Assembly: GCF_001270265.1 (NCBI RefSeq)
Contig: NZ_LGAP01000030.1
Span: 30,979 to 94,978, forward strand
Direction of reading: 5' to 3'
DNA from: Ensifer adhaerens
Lineage (GTDB): Bacteria; Pseudomonadota; Alphaproteobacteria; Rhizobiales; Rhizobiaceae
Length of the DNA stretch: 64,000 nucleotides
The position numbers and the translations under genes were made by a program. This document shows, piece by piece, positions 1-7,661 of this stretch; the stretch's first letter is position 1, and the number at the start of each line of letters is the position of its first letter. The notes under the pieces are model-generated. The model did not search any database. It was not told where the DNA came from and was given only the letters and a program-made list of their open reading frames with translations.

Positions 1-73
1 CAACGGGTCATGAATCGGTTTCGCGTCAACTTCTCTCGCGGATCATGGCCTCTCTGCATCAAGGAGAGCACAT

Positions 74-763
74 TTGACTAAACTGAACTTGGACACGACC
101 GTGGGCGCGATCGCATGCGAACTTCCAGGTGCGGCGGAACTCTTCCGGCAGCATGGCATCGGCTTTTGTTGTGACGGCGATGTTTCGCTAGCGGATGCGG
201 CGGTGGAAGTCGGGATTGTCGCGAGAGATCTGCTCGAGCGCCTTCAGGCGCTCGAGCAGGCGGCAAGGCGCGATGCGCCGGACGGCACAAACGAGCTTAT
301 CGCTCATATACTGGAGCGGTATCATCAAACACACCGAAATGACCTCGAATGGCTGATCCCGCTGGCGCAGAAAGTCGAGCACGTTCACGCTGCGCATCCG
401 GACGCGCCACTCGGCCTTGCAAAGGCACTTGTCGATCTTCAAGACCAGCTTGTCCCCCATATGGCTCGCGAGGAGCTCGCCCTATTTCCGATGATGCGTA
501 ACGAGCCCGACCCGGATATCGAACACTTGATAGGCAGAATGCGAGACGATCATGTATGCGAAGGCGAAAGCCTCGCCACCATCGAGCATCTGACGCACGG
601 CTTTACGCTTCCGGGCGATGCATGCCGTTCTTGGACGGCACTTTACGTTGGCCTTCGAAAATTTTCAGACGACCTGGTCACGCATATGCATCTGGAAAAC
701 AAGGTTCTGTTTCCTCGTTTCTCCTACCTTGGGGAAGATGAGGGCGCCGCGCCGCCCTCATGA
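74..763 (+). CDS. ric: Iron-sulfur cluster repair di-iron protein (RIC/ScdA/YtfE family)
   Basis: The 229-residue product starts with a ScdA_N (DUF542) segment carrying the paired cysteines of the family (GIGFCCDGD, residues about 28-36). A hemerythrin-like four-helix domain follows, with His/Glu ligands spread through residues 80-220 (HQTHRNDLEW, HMAREELALF, HMHLENKVLF). Family members repair Fe-S clusters damaged by nitric oxide or oxidants, using a di-iron centre in the cytoplasm. The start is TTG, chosen because AAGGAGA lies 7-13 bases upstream and the N-terminus matches the family. Length is normal. It is monocistronic here, because a transposase scar follows directly. No NnrR/FNR-type site was identified in the 73 bases upstream. 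Confidence 0.9.
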   Translation: MTKLNLDTTVGAIACELPGAAELFRQHGIGFCCDGDVSLADAAVEVGIVARDLLERLQALEQAARRDAPDGTNELIAHILERYHQTHRNDLEWLIPLAQKVEHVHAAHPDAPLGLAKALVDLQDQLVPHMAREELALFPMMRNEPDPDIEHLIGRMRDDHVCEGESLATIEHLTHGFTLPGDACRSWTALYVGLRKFSDDLVTHMHLENKVLFPRFSYLGEDEGAAPPS

Positions 764-813
764 CGGCACCGTCAAGTTAACCGGTCATCGATCAAGATGT
801 GGGATCTGGCGGC

Positions 814-1250
814 ATGACCAGACTTGCCCGTGATCCTCTATGTCGTCGTCATCGACTTTCAGTGGACGTGATTGCCCATGCCGTTTGGCTGTATTTCCGG
901 TCCCGCTCAGTCTGCGGATGGTCGAGGATATGCTGGCGGCCGTGGCATCCTAGTCTCTCACCAAACGGTGAGGCTCTGGGCGGAGAAATTCGGCAGGCAT
1001 TTCGCCAAAGATATTCGGAAGCGATCGGCGGGCAGGCTCGGCGATAAATGGCACCTCGATGAGGCTATCATCACCATCGCCGGCAAGAAACATTGGCTGT
1101 GGCGCGCCGTCGACCAGGACGGCTTCGTGCTTGAGGTCCTGGTCCAGAGCCGTCGCAATGCCAGGGCTGCAAAGCGTTTGATGCGAAAGCTGCTCAAGAG
1201 CCAAGGGCACCCACCACGCGCCATGATCACCGACAAGCTCCGATCGTACT
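814..1250 (+). pseudogene. IS6-family transposase remnant, two frameshifts, 3' truncated
   Basis: Three reading frames joined in order give an IS6-type DDE transposase. The first is MTRLARDPLCRRHRL through AHAVWLYFR, the second LSLRMVEDMLAA, the third RGILVSHQTVRLWAEKFG through MITDKLRSY. Single-base losses near 900/901 and 940/941 explain both frame changes. The DDE core (DKWHLDE, KKHWLWRAVDQDG) is still readable. Homology stops at about 1250, where a resolvase fragment on the other strand begins, so the C-terminal catalytic Glu part is missing. The element cannot encode an active enzyme. A possible left end lies around 765 (GGCACCGTC), but no matching right end was found. Confidence 0.85.
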
Positions 1251-1470
1251 GTAGGTGGCTGACCGAGCGCGCCAGACGGTCGAGGCGCACGGCCACGAGG
1301 GTGTCGCCGGCGCCAATATCTCAGACAAGCTTTGCAAGGGCGGGACGAGCACGAGAGGCGCCGGAGCCGTGTTCCTGCACGATCGGAGCGCAACCGGCCG
1401 CGCGCAGCTTGATCTCTTGCGCTTCTGTCGCTTGCTCGTCTGTGGAGACGCGCGCATAGCCAATCAGGCG
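1251..1470 (-). pseudogene. Serine recombinase (resolvase) N-terminal fragment
   Basis: Read on the minus strand this gives RLIGYARVSTDEQAT, then GCAPIVQEHGSGA, then TLVAVRLDRLARSVSHL. These are the N-terminal catalytic strand (YARVST) and helix motifs (RLDRLARS) of Tn3-type resolvases and invertases. An in-frame TGA at 1321-1323 interrupts it, and the homology is cut at about 1251 where the IS6 remnant begins. The start codon is missing and the frame is fused to the antitoxin frame upstream. It is therefore a dead fragment of a mobile element, probably left by IS insertion followed by deletion. Confidence 0.8.
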
Positions 1471-1851
1471 TCTAGTTCGGCGATGGTGATCGTGGACAGA
1501 TAGAGGGTTTCGACTATTTGCGTGTCGATCCAGGTCAGCACGCTGGAATCTGGCTCGACCTTCCACAGCTCGGAAATCACGTTGGTATCGAGAACGATCA
1601 AAGCTCATCGGTTCGACCGGGATCTTGTCGCGTAGCTGGTTGAAGCGCTCCACTTCGGCATCGGTCAGCCCGCCCGCTTCGCGGGCAATGGACGTCAGTA
1701 ATGCGCCGAGCTTTAAACGGCCTTCGGGCTTGGCGGCTTGTTCCAGAATGCTGCGGATTTCAGCTTCGGGGCTGCGGCCGTGCAGTGCCGCCCGGAAGCG
1801 GATGGCGCGATGCACCTCGTCTGGAACGTTGCGGATTGTGATGGATGGCAT
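1321..1851 (-). CDS. FitA/VapB-type antitoxin frame, now reading through into the scar
   Basis: Residues 1-85 are a typical FitA/VapB antitoxin: an N-terminal ribbon-helix-helix (MPSITIRNVPDEVHRAIRFR) and a C-terminal toxin-binding tail (ETDAEV-type helix, then PVEPMSF). Such proteins bind and repress their own promoter and neutralise the PIN toxin. The expected stop next to the toxin start is missing. One extra T after MSF would restore a TGA that overlaps the toxin start, so a one-base loss is likely. The frame now continues in an unrelated frame of the toxin and then into the resolvase fragment up to 1321. With the toxin destroyed it is an orphan antitoxin at best. The DNA-binding half looks intact. 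Confidence 0.65.
   Translation of the reverse strand: MPSITIRNVPDEVHRAIRFRAALHGRSPEAEIRSILEQAAKPEGRLKLGALLTSIAREAGGLTDAEVERFNQLRDKIPVEPMSFDRSRYQRDFRAVEGRARFQRADLDRHANSRNPLSVHDHHRRTRRLIGYARVSTDEQATEAQEIKLRAAGCAPIVQEHGSGASRARPALAKLV
1464..1601 (-). pseudogene. VapC/FitB-type PIN toxin, truncated after about 45 codons
   Basis: From a TTG at 1601 the frame reads MIVLDTNVISELWK, then LTWIDTQ, then LYLSTITIAELD. This is the first third of a PIN-domain ribonuclease, including the first catalytic Asp (LDTN) and the Glu of the ISEL segment. It ends at a TGA at 1464-1466 created by the junction with the resolvase fragment. The other acidic residues of the PIN active site are gone, so the toxin should be inactive. 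It overlaps the end of the antitoxin frame, the usual arrangement for vapBC/fitAB pairs. Confidence 0.75.
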
Positions 1852-1920
1852 TGTTTTACATCCTCAAGTGTGATTGCGTTGCTCGCACAATTTCAAAACG
1901 CAATCAAATCGGCAACCTGA

Positions 1921-2091
1921 AGCAAGGTCGAATACGGCGGGTATCCCGCCACCATGACCCACGCATCGATGGGCGTGGAAGCGCGTAAAACTGCAGGGAT
2001 CGGTGATGGGTTGCTGCGCATGTTCGTCGGGTTGGAGAGCGAGCGGGATCTGAGGGATGATCTTGCGGAAGCCCTCGCTGCGATTGCTTGA
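1921..2091 (+). pseudogene. C-terminal fragment of a Cys/Met-metabolism PLP enzyme
   Basis: The frame from 1921 to a TGA at 2089-2091 reads SKVEYGGYPATMTHASMGVE and later GIGDGLLRMFVGLES. This is the C-terminal end of the cystathionine gamma-synthase/beta-lyase/methionine gamma-lyase family, in which a P-x-x-M-T-H motif and an LLR-x-S/F-VGLE motif are standard. There is no start codon, and the frame is preceded directly by a TGA at 1918-1920. Only about 56 residues of roughly 400 remain. The rest was presumably lost when the neighbouring mobile-element scar formed. A terminator-like hairpin follows at 2176. Confidence 0.75.
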
Positions 2092-2175
2092 TCTGCACAA
2101 CGAACGGGCAATCTGCCCGGCCGCGTGCCGGATTTTCCTGCAAATCGTTCTCCTCGCATAGGTTCGAACGCGCCG

Positions 2176-2207
2176 AAGCCGGGGTGTTACCGGATGGCCC
2201 GGCTTTT
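2176..2207 (+). terminator. Rho-independent terminator behind the PLP-enzyme fragment
   Basis: AAGCCGGG at 2176-2183 pairs with CCCGGCTT at 2198-2205, followed by a short T run. It sits about 85 bases after the stop of the PLP-enzyme remnant and is probably its original terminator. Confidence 0.5.
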
Positions 2208-2250
2208 GCTTTCCTCTGTCTGAAGCACGAACTCGAGGGTTGGGCAGACG

Positions 2251-2577
2251 ATGTGGAATGGATTATTGCTATCCCTGTTGCTGAGCGTTTCGATGGGGTT
2301 CAGTTTCAAGGGAGTTACTTCCGGCTTGAGCGAACACGTTGAGGAGGTGCGCGGCAATGCGGTGCGGGCAACGGTCGCCACATCCGTCGGCTTGACCGCG
2401 CTCGGACTGGTGTTCAGCTATCAGGGTCTCTGGCTTGGCGTTGCGGCGGTGTTACTCGGAATCGGGCTTTCGTTCGTGGTTGCCAGACTGGTTTCGCAGA
2501 CGGTCTCGCTCGTCATCTCGACTGTGGCTCTCTGCTTCTATTTGCAGCTAGGGGGACCGTTGGTTTCAACCGTTTGA
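2251..2577 (+). CDS. Small integral membrane protein, unknown function
   Basis: The 108-residue product is strongly hydrophobic, with about four candidate membrane segments: residues 3-20, 45-60, 62-78 and 82-100. A short polar stretch (SEHVEEVRGNAVR, residues about 26-40) follows the first segment. I do not recognise a family. Codon use looks coding, and a GAGGG lies about 11 bases upstream of the ATG. It stands alone on the plus strand between the PLP-enzyme remnant and the convergent cyclo-ligase gene. No role is proposed. Confidence 0.5.
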   Translation: MWNGLLLSLLLSVSMGFSFKGVTSGLSEHVEEVRGNAVRATVATSVGLTALGLVFSYQGLWLGVAAVLLGIGLSFVVARLVSQTVSLVISTVALCFYLQLGGPLVSTV

Positions 2578-2616
2578 CCGCTGGCCGGAGAACCGGCGCA
2601 GGCCCGTCCACTGGCC

Positions 2617-3288
2617 TCATGTTCGCAACCGTGTCCGCAGTTCGGTGACGATCGCGTCCATGGCAATGTCGTGCCATTGCGGACGAATGCTCTCGATCTT
2701 CTGCCGTTCGAAACCCACTCCGATTACAAATGGTTTTGGCCTGAGAACGGCCAGCGTGCGGTCATAATAGCCGCCGCCGTAGCCCAGGCGAAAACCGTCC
2801 TTGTCGAAACCCACCACAGGTGCAACGACGACCGATGGTTCGACAGGCTGTCCGGCGGCCGGCACCGGGATGCCCCAGACGCCTCTTTCTAGCGGTTCGC
2901 CCGGTCGCCACGATCGAAAACTCAACGGCTGCGCTTTTGCAACAACGACCGGCAACAGACAGAGGGCTCCGCGTTCAACGAGCGCGTTCATCCAGGGGCG
3001 CAGGTCCGGTTCGCCACGAAACGGCCAGTAAAGAGCAATCGCCTTGCCCTCGACGTCAGGCACGAGTGGATCGATCGCCGCCTGGATCGCCTGTGTCCAC
3101 ACTGCGCGTTCCGCAGCAAGTGTGGCCCGTCTCGAATTGATCAGCGCTTGACGCAACTGTTTGCGCCATTCGTAGGTCGAGTTCGGTTTGGCCACTTCGA
3201 GACCCATATAGACAGGATCCACCTCGTTCATGAGACATGGCGGCGACGAATAGGTTGGCGGAATGTCGTCCTCATTGTTTCCGTTCAT
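2617..3288 (-). CDS. 5-formyltetrahydrofolate cyclo-ligase
   Basis: This enzyme (MTHFS) uses ATP to convert 5-formyl-THF to 5,10-methenyl-THF, recycling folate in the cytoplasm. The sequence shows the family's basic N-terminal helix (RKQLRQALINSRRA), the IALYWPFRGEPDL strand, and the C-terminal ATP/Mg loop with GYGGGYYDR at about residues 177-185. The rhizobial-type N-terminal extension (PPTYSSPPCLMNEVDP) is present. I chose the ATG at 3288 (223 residues) because AAAGG lies about 10 bases upstream; a longer frame to 3357 would run into the divergent LysR promoter. The gene is divergent from the LysR gene, so the regulator may act on the shared intergenic region. Confidence 0.9.
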   Translation of the reverse strand: MNGNNEDDIPPTYSSPPCLMNEVDPVYMGLEVAKPNSTYEWRKQLRQALINSRRATLAAERAVWTQAIQAAIDPLVPDVEGKAIALYWPFRGEPDLRPWMNALVERGALCLLPVVVAKAQPLSFRSWRPGEPLERGVWGIPVPAAGQPVEPSVVVAPVVGFDKDGFRLGYGGGYYDRTLAVLRPKPFVIGVGFERQKIESIRPQWHDIAMDAIVTELRTRLRT

Positions 3289-3406
3289 GATCGTCTGCCT
3301 TTCTCTTGATCCGGCGAAGTTTCGAAATCCAATTCCTGCGGCCGCCTTGATTGTCATTCCGATATCGAGAACAATAAGGCAGTTTCATTCTTCTTGCAGG
3401 CTAATA

Positions 3407-4291
3407 ATGGATTTCACGAGTCTCGAAATCTTTCTGGCAGTCGCCGAGCATGCCAGCGTGACGCGGGCAGCCACTGCGGCGGGTCGCGCACCATCCAATG
3501 TGACGAACCGCGTTCGTGCCCTTGAGGAGGAACTCGGCGTCGAACTCTTCAGTCGCCAAGGCAAGAAGATGACCTTGACGCGCGATGGTCGAACGTTTCG
3601 GTCCTATGCCAGCCGTCTGCTCGCGCTAGGCAAGGAAGCGCGCGACGCGCTCAAGCCTTCGGCGATGCCCAACATGCTGCGAGTAGGCAGCATGGAAAGT
3701 ACCGCCGCCACACGTCTGCCACTGGTACTGCAGGCATTCAATCTGGCCCATCCGGATATCGCCGTGCGATTGACAATGGGTTCGTCAGAGGAATTGACCC
3801 GGGCTGTCCTTGCCGAGGAAATCGACTGCGCCTTGATCGCACGGATGCCAGCCGACATTGTCGATGCACGGTCAGAGATGCTCGATGATCTTGATGCCGA
3901 GCCGATCTATGAGGAGGAGGTGCTCATCGTATTGCCCGCGTCCCACCCGCCGATCACGACGGTTGCCGACGTGCGGGTCACTTCCTTGGCAGCGCTTGAG
4001 CCCGGCTGCACCTATCGGCGCGTGGCGGAAACTTGGACCAGGCCAGCCGGGTCGATTAGGACCACGGAAGTCTCGTCCTACCACGCGATACTGGCAAGCG
4101 TCGCAGCCGGCGACGCGATCGGTGTGATGCCGAGATCCGTGTTTGATCTCATGGATTGGCCGGGTGCGGTCAGGATACACCCGTTGCGCGCTGTCCAGAC
4201 ACTGCTTGTCTGCCGCAAGGGCAGTCGCTCCCCGGCGGTCGAGATCCTGCATCAGGCGATGCTGGCCAATCCCGGCCCGTCCGCACGCTGA
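3407..4291 (+). CDS. LysR-family transcriptional regulator
   Basis: The 294-residue protein has an N-terminal winged helix-turn-helix (MDFTSLEIFLAVAEH, then RAPSNVTNRVRALEEELG, then LFSRQGKKMTLT). A periplasmic-binding-like effector domain follows from about residue 90 (LRVGSMESTAATRLP). The start is the ATG at 3407, where LysR homology begins; an upstream frame to 3263 has no family support. It is divergent from the 5-formyl-THF cyclo-ligase gene and is followed after 61 bases by the HPP/CBS gene. Either neighbour could be its target. No T-N11-A box was pinned down, and the effector is unknown. Confidence 0.9.
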   Translation: MDFTSLEIFLAVAEHASVTRAATAAGRAPSNVTNRVRALEEELGVELFSRQGKKMTLTRDGRTFRSYASRLLALGKEARDALKPSAMPNMLRVGSMESTAATRLPLVLQAFNLAHPDIAVRLTMGSSEELTRAVLAEEIDCALIARMPADIVDARSEMLDDLDAEPIYEEEVLIVLPASHPPITTVADVRVTSLAALEPGCTYRRVAETWTRPAGSIRTTEVSSYHAILASVAAGDAIGVMPRSVFDLMDWPGAVRIHPLRAVQTLLVCRKGSRSPAVEILHQAMLANPGPSAR

Positions 4292-4352
4292 TTTCTCGAA
4301 CCAGCAATCGGCTATCTCGATTTCGAACGCGCCGCCAGTAACGGAAAACCCC

Positions 4353-5474
4353 ATGGTCGATTCACCCAATATCATGCCGCCCGCAGGGCCGCCCCGGCGT
4401 TTCTTTGTGCCAATCCTTGCCGGAGCCACATTGCGCGAGCGTCTGCTCGGGTGCCTCGGGGCACTGGTTGGCATCCTGTTGACCGGTATGATTAGCGGCA
4501 GCTTTTTCGGCGCTGGTGCCAGCCTTCCGCTGATCGTGGCGCCCATGGGTGCATCCGCAGTCCTCCTGTTCGCTGTGCCGGCCAGTCCACTTGCTCAGCC
4601 CTGGTCAATCATCGGGGGCAATACGATCTCGGCATTTATCGGCGTCCTGTCAGCGATGCTTATACCGGACCCGCTAATTGCGACCGGTATCGGCGTCGCG
4701 CTTGCAATCGCTGCCATGTCGTTTGCCCGCTGCCTCCATCCGCCAGGCGGCGCTGCCGCCTTGACTGCGGTGCTTGGGGGTCCGGTCGTTGCAAATTGGG
4801 GCCTTTGGTTCCCCCTGGTGCCCGTTGCACTCAATTCGTGCCTGCTGGTTGCGCTCGGCGTCCTGTTTCACAAGCTCGCCAGACGCAACTACCCTCATGT
4901 CGCAGCGCCTGTTTCGAATGCCCATCAGACAGTTGACCCACCGTCTGATCGACGTGTCGGTTTTACGAGTGCTGACGTCGACGCGGCACTCGAGGCGCTC
5001 GAGGAGACTTTCGACATTAGTCGCGACGACCTCGATCGGCTGTTGCGGCAGGTGGAATTGCAAGCTGCGATCCGCGCGACACCAAATATTCTGTGCCGGG
5101 ATATCATGTCGCGCGACGTCATCAGCGTGCGTGATGAAGACAACAGTGAATTGGCGCGCTCGCTTCTGCTCAAGCACAATGTTCGCATTCTGCCGGTCAA
5201 GGACGGGGAAGATCGGCTCGTGGGCACAGTTGGGCTGAGAGAGCTCTCACAAGCCGGTACGACGCTTTCCAACAGTCTCGCGGTGCCGGTAACCGCCGGT
5301 CCGCAGGACCGGGCCATGAGCCTTCTGCCTGCCTTGACGAGCGGCAGGATACACGCGGTCATCATCGTCGATGAAAACAGCCATGTCCTGGGGCTAATCT
5401 CTCAGACCGATCTGTTAGCTGCGGCCGCTAGAGCGATTTTTGAAAGCAAGGTTGCCGACGAGGACGCGGCGTAA
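4353..5474 (+). CDS. HPP-family membrane protein with C-terminal CBS pair
   Basis: The 373-residue protein has an N-terminal HPP domain with about four transmembrane segments (residues 25-180). It contains the eponymous His-Pro-Pro in CLHPPGGAAAL and an IVAPMGASAVLLF motif. A linker and two CBS motifs fill residues about 240-370 (DIMSRDVISV, VGTVGLREL, VIIVDENSHVLGLISQTDLL). HPP proteins are inner-membrane proteins; some plastid and cyanobacterial members are linked to nitrite transport. The CBS pair suggests control by adenine nucleotides. The start is the ATG at 4353, just ahead of the first conserved segment. The substrate is not evident from this sequence. Confidence 0.85.
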   Translation: MVDSPNIMPPAGPPRRFFVPILAGATLRERLLGCLGALVGILLTGMISGSFFGAGASLPLIVAPMGASAVLLFAVPASPLAQPWSIIGGNTISAFIGVLSAMLIPDPLIATGIGVALAIAAMSFARCLHPPGGAAALTAVLGGPVVANWGLWFPLVPVALNSCLLVALGVLFHKLARRNYPHVAAPVSNAHQTVDPPSDRRVGFTSADVDAALEALEETFDISRDDLDRLLRQVELQAAIRATPNILCRDIMSRDVISVRDEDNSELARSLLLKHNVRILPVKDGEDRLVGTVGLRELSQAGTTLSNSLAVPVTAGPQDRAMSLLPALTSGRIHAVIIVDENSHVLGLISQTDLLAAAARAIFESKVADEDAA

Positions 5475-5658
5475 TCGACAACGCACGGCGATGGCACATC
5501 CTCATGGCTGGTGTCCCGGCGACCGTCCTATCTTCCCACTCTCCTCAGCGTGCAAACGCTGCCGCCAGATCGGATGGCGCAGGTCCGGCATCCCCCGGGC
5601 ATCCTTGGTGTGGGCACCCTCCACTGGTCCATGTCTTTTGGTTGAACGCTGGCAGGAG

Positions 5659-5736
5659 CTTGTCAGTTATTTAAATAAACCTGTTATACAGATTTGACAA
5701 GTTTGCGCGCATCTGTCTAAGTATGTGTCATACAGG
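5659..5736 (+). promoter_or_regulatory. Operator cluster upstream of the enolase-superfamily operon
   Basis: The 300 bases between 5475 and 5775 hold no gene I can support. The part from 5659 contains CTTGTCA (5659-5665) facing TGACAAG (5695-5701), the 12-base palindrome TTATTTAAATAA (about 5668-5679), CTGTTATACAG (5681-5691), and TGTGTCATACAGG (5724-5736). The last two follow the TGT-N3-ACA pattern that recurs upstream of kdgF, the dipeptide-type permeases and kdgD, so a GntR of this cluster is the likely binder. The assignment is by pattern only. Confidence 0.55.
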
Positions 5737-5775
5737 ATGGCGGGGAGCCGGCCATTTTCGCATACCGGAGGAACA

Positions 5776-6924
5776 ATGATCATCACCGACGTCGACGTGC
5801 GGGTCTTCCGCACGACCACGCGCCGCCATTCTGATAGTGCCGGTCACGCACATCCAGGCCCGCCGCATCAGGTCGAGCAAGCAATGCTGACCGTTCGCAC
5901 GGAAGATGGTCAGGAAGGGCACTCCTTTACCGCGCCGGAAATCGTTCGACCGCATCTGATCGAGAAGTTCGTGAAGAAGGTTCTCGTCGGTGAGGACCAT
6001 CGCGATCGTGAACGGCTGTGGCAGGATCTTGCTCACTGGCAGCGCGGGTCGGCCGCGCAACTTACCGATCGTACGCTTGCGGTTGTCGATTGTGCTTTGT
6101 GGGATCTTGCAGGAAGAACACTCAATCAACCTGTATACAAGTTGATCGGCGGTTACCGCGACAAGGTGCTGGCCTATGGCTCCATCATGTGCGGTGATGA
6201 GTTGGAGAATGGCCTGGCGACACCGGAGGATTACGGTCGTTTCGCCGAGACGTTGGTCAAGCGCGGTTACAAGGGCATCAAGCTACACACCTGGATGCCG
6301 CCCGTCAGTTGGGCGCCTGACGTGAAGATGGACATCAAGGCCTGTGCCGCCGTGCGCGAAGCGGTAGGGCCGGATATCCGCCTGATGATCGACGCCTTCC
6401 ACTGGTATTCCCGCACGGATGCGCTCGAACTCGGGCGTGGCCTTGAAAAGCTCTGCTTCGACTGGATCGAGGAGCCGATGGATGAGCAGTCGCTCTCTTC
6501 CTACAAGTGGCTTGCGGACAATCTCGACATCCCCGTGGTCGGCCCGGAAAGCGCTGCGGGCAAGCATTGGCATCGCGCCGAGTGGATCAAGGCCGGCGCC
6601 TGCGACATACTGCGCACCGGCGTCAACGACGTCGGTGGCATCACGCCTGCGCTCAAGACCATGCATCTCGCTGAGGCCTTCGGGATGGAATGCGAGGTGC
6701 ACGGCAACACTGCGATGAACCTGCATGTGGTGGCTGCCACCAAGAACTGCCGCTGGTACGAGCGCGGCCTGCTGCATCCGTTCCTCGAATATGACGACGG
6801 CCACGATTACCTGAAGTCGCTCTCCGATCCAATGGACCGGGACGGGTACGTCCATGTGCCAGATCGGCCAGGTCTCGGCGAGGACATCGATTTCGACTTC
6901 ATCGAGAACAACCGCGTGCGGTGA
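5776..6924 (+). CDS. Mandelate racemase/muconate lactonizing (enolase superfamily) protein, probably an acid-sugar dehydratase
   Basis: The 382-residue protein shows the enolase-superfamily layout: an N-terminal capping domain (residues 1-125) and a beta/alpha barrel. Barrel residues visible are KGIKLH (K-x-H on strand 2), LMIDAFHW (Asp), WIEEPMD (Glu), VGPESAAG (Glu) and CEVHGNTAMN (His). This pattern suits dehydration of aldonic or aldaric acids, with the Lys/His and Asp-His pairs acting on the substrate. The exact substrate cannot be read off; galactarate, galactonate and rhamnonate are candidates. The start is the ATG at 5776 behind GGAGGAACA. It leads an operon with the SGNH hydrolase (19-base gap) and the binding protein. 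The operator cluster upstream ties it to galacturonate control. Confidence 0.8.
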   Translation: MIITDVDVRVFRTTTRRHSDSAGHAHPGPPHQVEQAMLTVRTEDGQEGHSFTAPEIVRPHLIEKFVKKVLVGEDHRDRERLWQDLAHWQRGSAAQLTDRTLAVVDCALWDLAGRTLNQPVYKLIGGYRDKVLAYGSIMCGDELENGLATPEDYGRFAETLVKRGYKGIKLHTWMPPVSWAPDVKMDIKACAAVREAVGPDIRLMIDAFHWYSRTDALELGRGLEKLCFDWIEEPMDEQSLSSYKWLADNLDIPVVGPESAAGKHWHRAEWIKAGACDILRTGVNDVGGITPALKTMHLAEAFGMECEVHGNTAMNLHVVAATKNCRWYERGLLHPFLEYDDGHDYLKSLSDPMDRDGYVHVPDRPGLGEDIDFDFIENNRVR

Positions 6925-6943
6925 CGAGCGAGGTAATTGGGCA

Positions 6944-7573
6944 ATGAAGACAGTTCTCGCCTTCGGCGACAGTCTGACATGGGGTGCGGATCCGGCGACA
7001 GGTCTGCGCCATCCCCCCGAAAGTCGCTGGCCGGAAGTTCTCAGCCGGGAACTTGGCGGCTCGGCAAAGATCGTATCGGAAGGGCTCGGCGGGCGCACCC
7101 CCTGCTATGACGACCATGCCGGACCCGCCTGCCGGAATGGCGCCAAGGCGTTGGAGGTGGCGCTTGCCAGCCACATGCCGCTCGATCTCGTGATCGTCAT
7201 GCTCGGAACCAACGACATCAAGCCGGTGCACGGTGGGCGCGCCGAGGGAGCGGTTTCCGGCATGCGCCGCCTGGCGCAGATCGTAGACACCTTTCCTTAC
7301 AAACCGAGCGGGGCGAAGCCGAAGGTCCTGATCGTCGCACCGCCGCCATGTTCGCCCGGCCCAGGCGGGTACCCGGCGGCGGGGCGAAGCGTGGCGGAAT
7401 CCGAGCGGCTTTCCCCGCTTTACCGCAAGCTCGCCTGCGAACTCGGCCACGCGTTCTTCGATGCTGGCGCAGTCGCTCGCGGCTCTGAGATCGACGGTGT
7501 GCATTTGGAAGCGGCCGCGACTGCAGCCATCGGCCGCGCACTCGCAGCCCCCGTCGGCGCAATTCTTGGCTGA
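6944..7573 (+). CDS. SGNH/GDSL-type esterase
   Basis: The 209-residue protein carries the four SGNH blocks: block I FGDSLTWG (nucleophile Ser about 10), the Gly of block II in EGLGGRT, block III GTNDIK with the Asn, and block V DGVHL with the Asp/His pair. There is no signal peptide, so it should act in the cytoplasm, for example on acetylated sugars or a sugar lactone brought in by the neighbouring transporter. The ATG at 6944 lies 19 bases after the enolase-superfamily gene. A pectin-linked deacetylase role is an inference from context; homologues are broad-specificity arylesterases. Confidence 0.8.
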   Translation: MKTVLAFGDSLTWGADPATGLRHPPESRWPEVLSRELGGSAKIVSEGLGGRTPCYDDHAGPACRNGAKALEVALASHMPLDLVIVMLGTNDIKPVHGGRAEGAVSGMRRLAQIVDTFPYKPSGAKPKVLIVAPPPCSPGPGGYPAAGRSVAESERLSPLYRKLACELGHAFFDAGAVARGSEIDGVHLEAAATAAIGRALAAPVGAILG

Positions 7574-7661
7574 TCCGTTTCAACGCTTGCGGAGGAGCAG
7601 GCGGGCGGATCGTGGAACTGGTAGGCCACAATCCGCAGGGATGGCCGCAAAAGGAGGAAGT

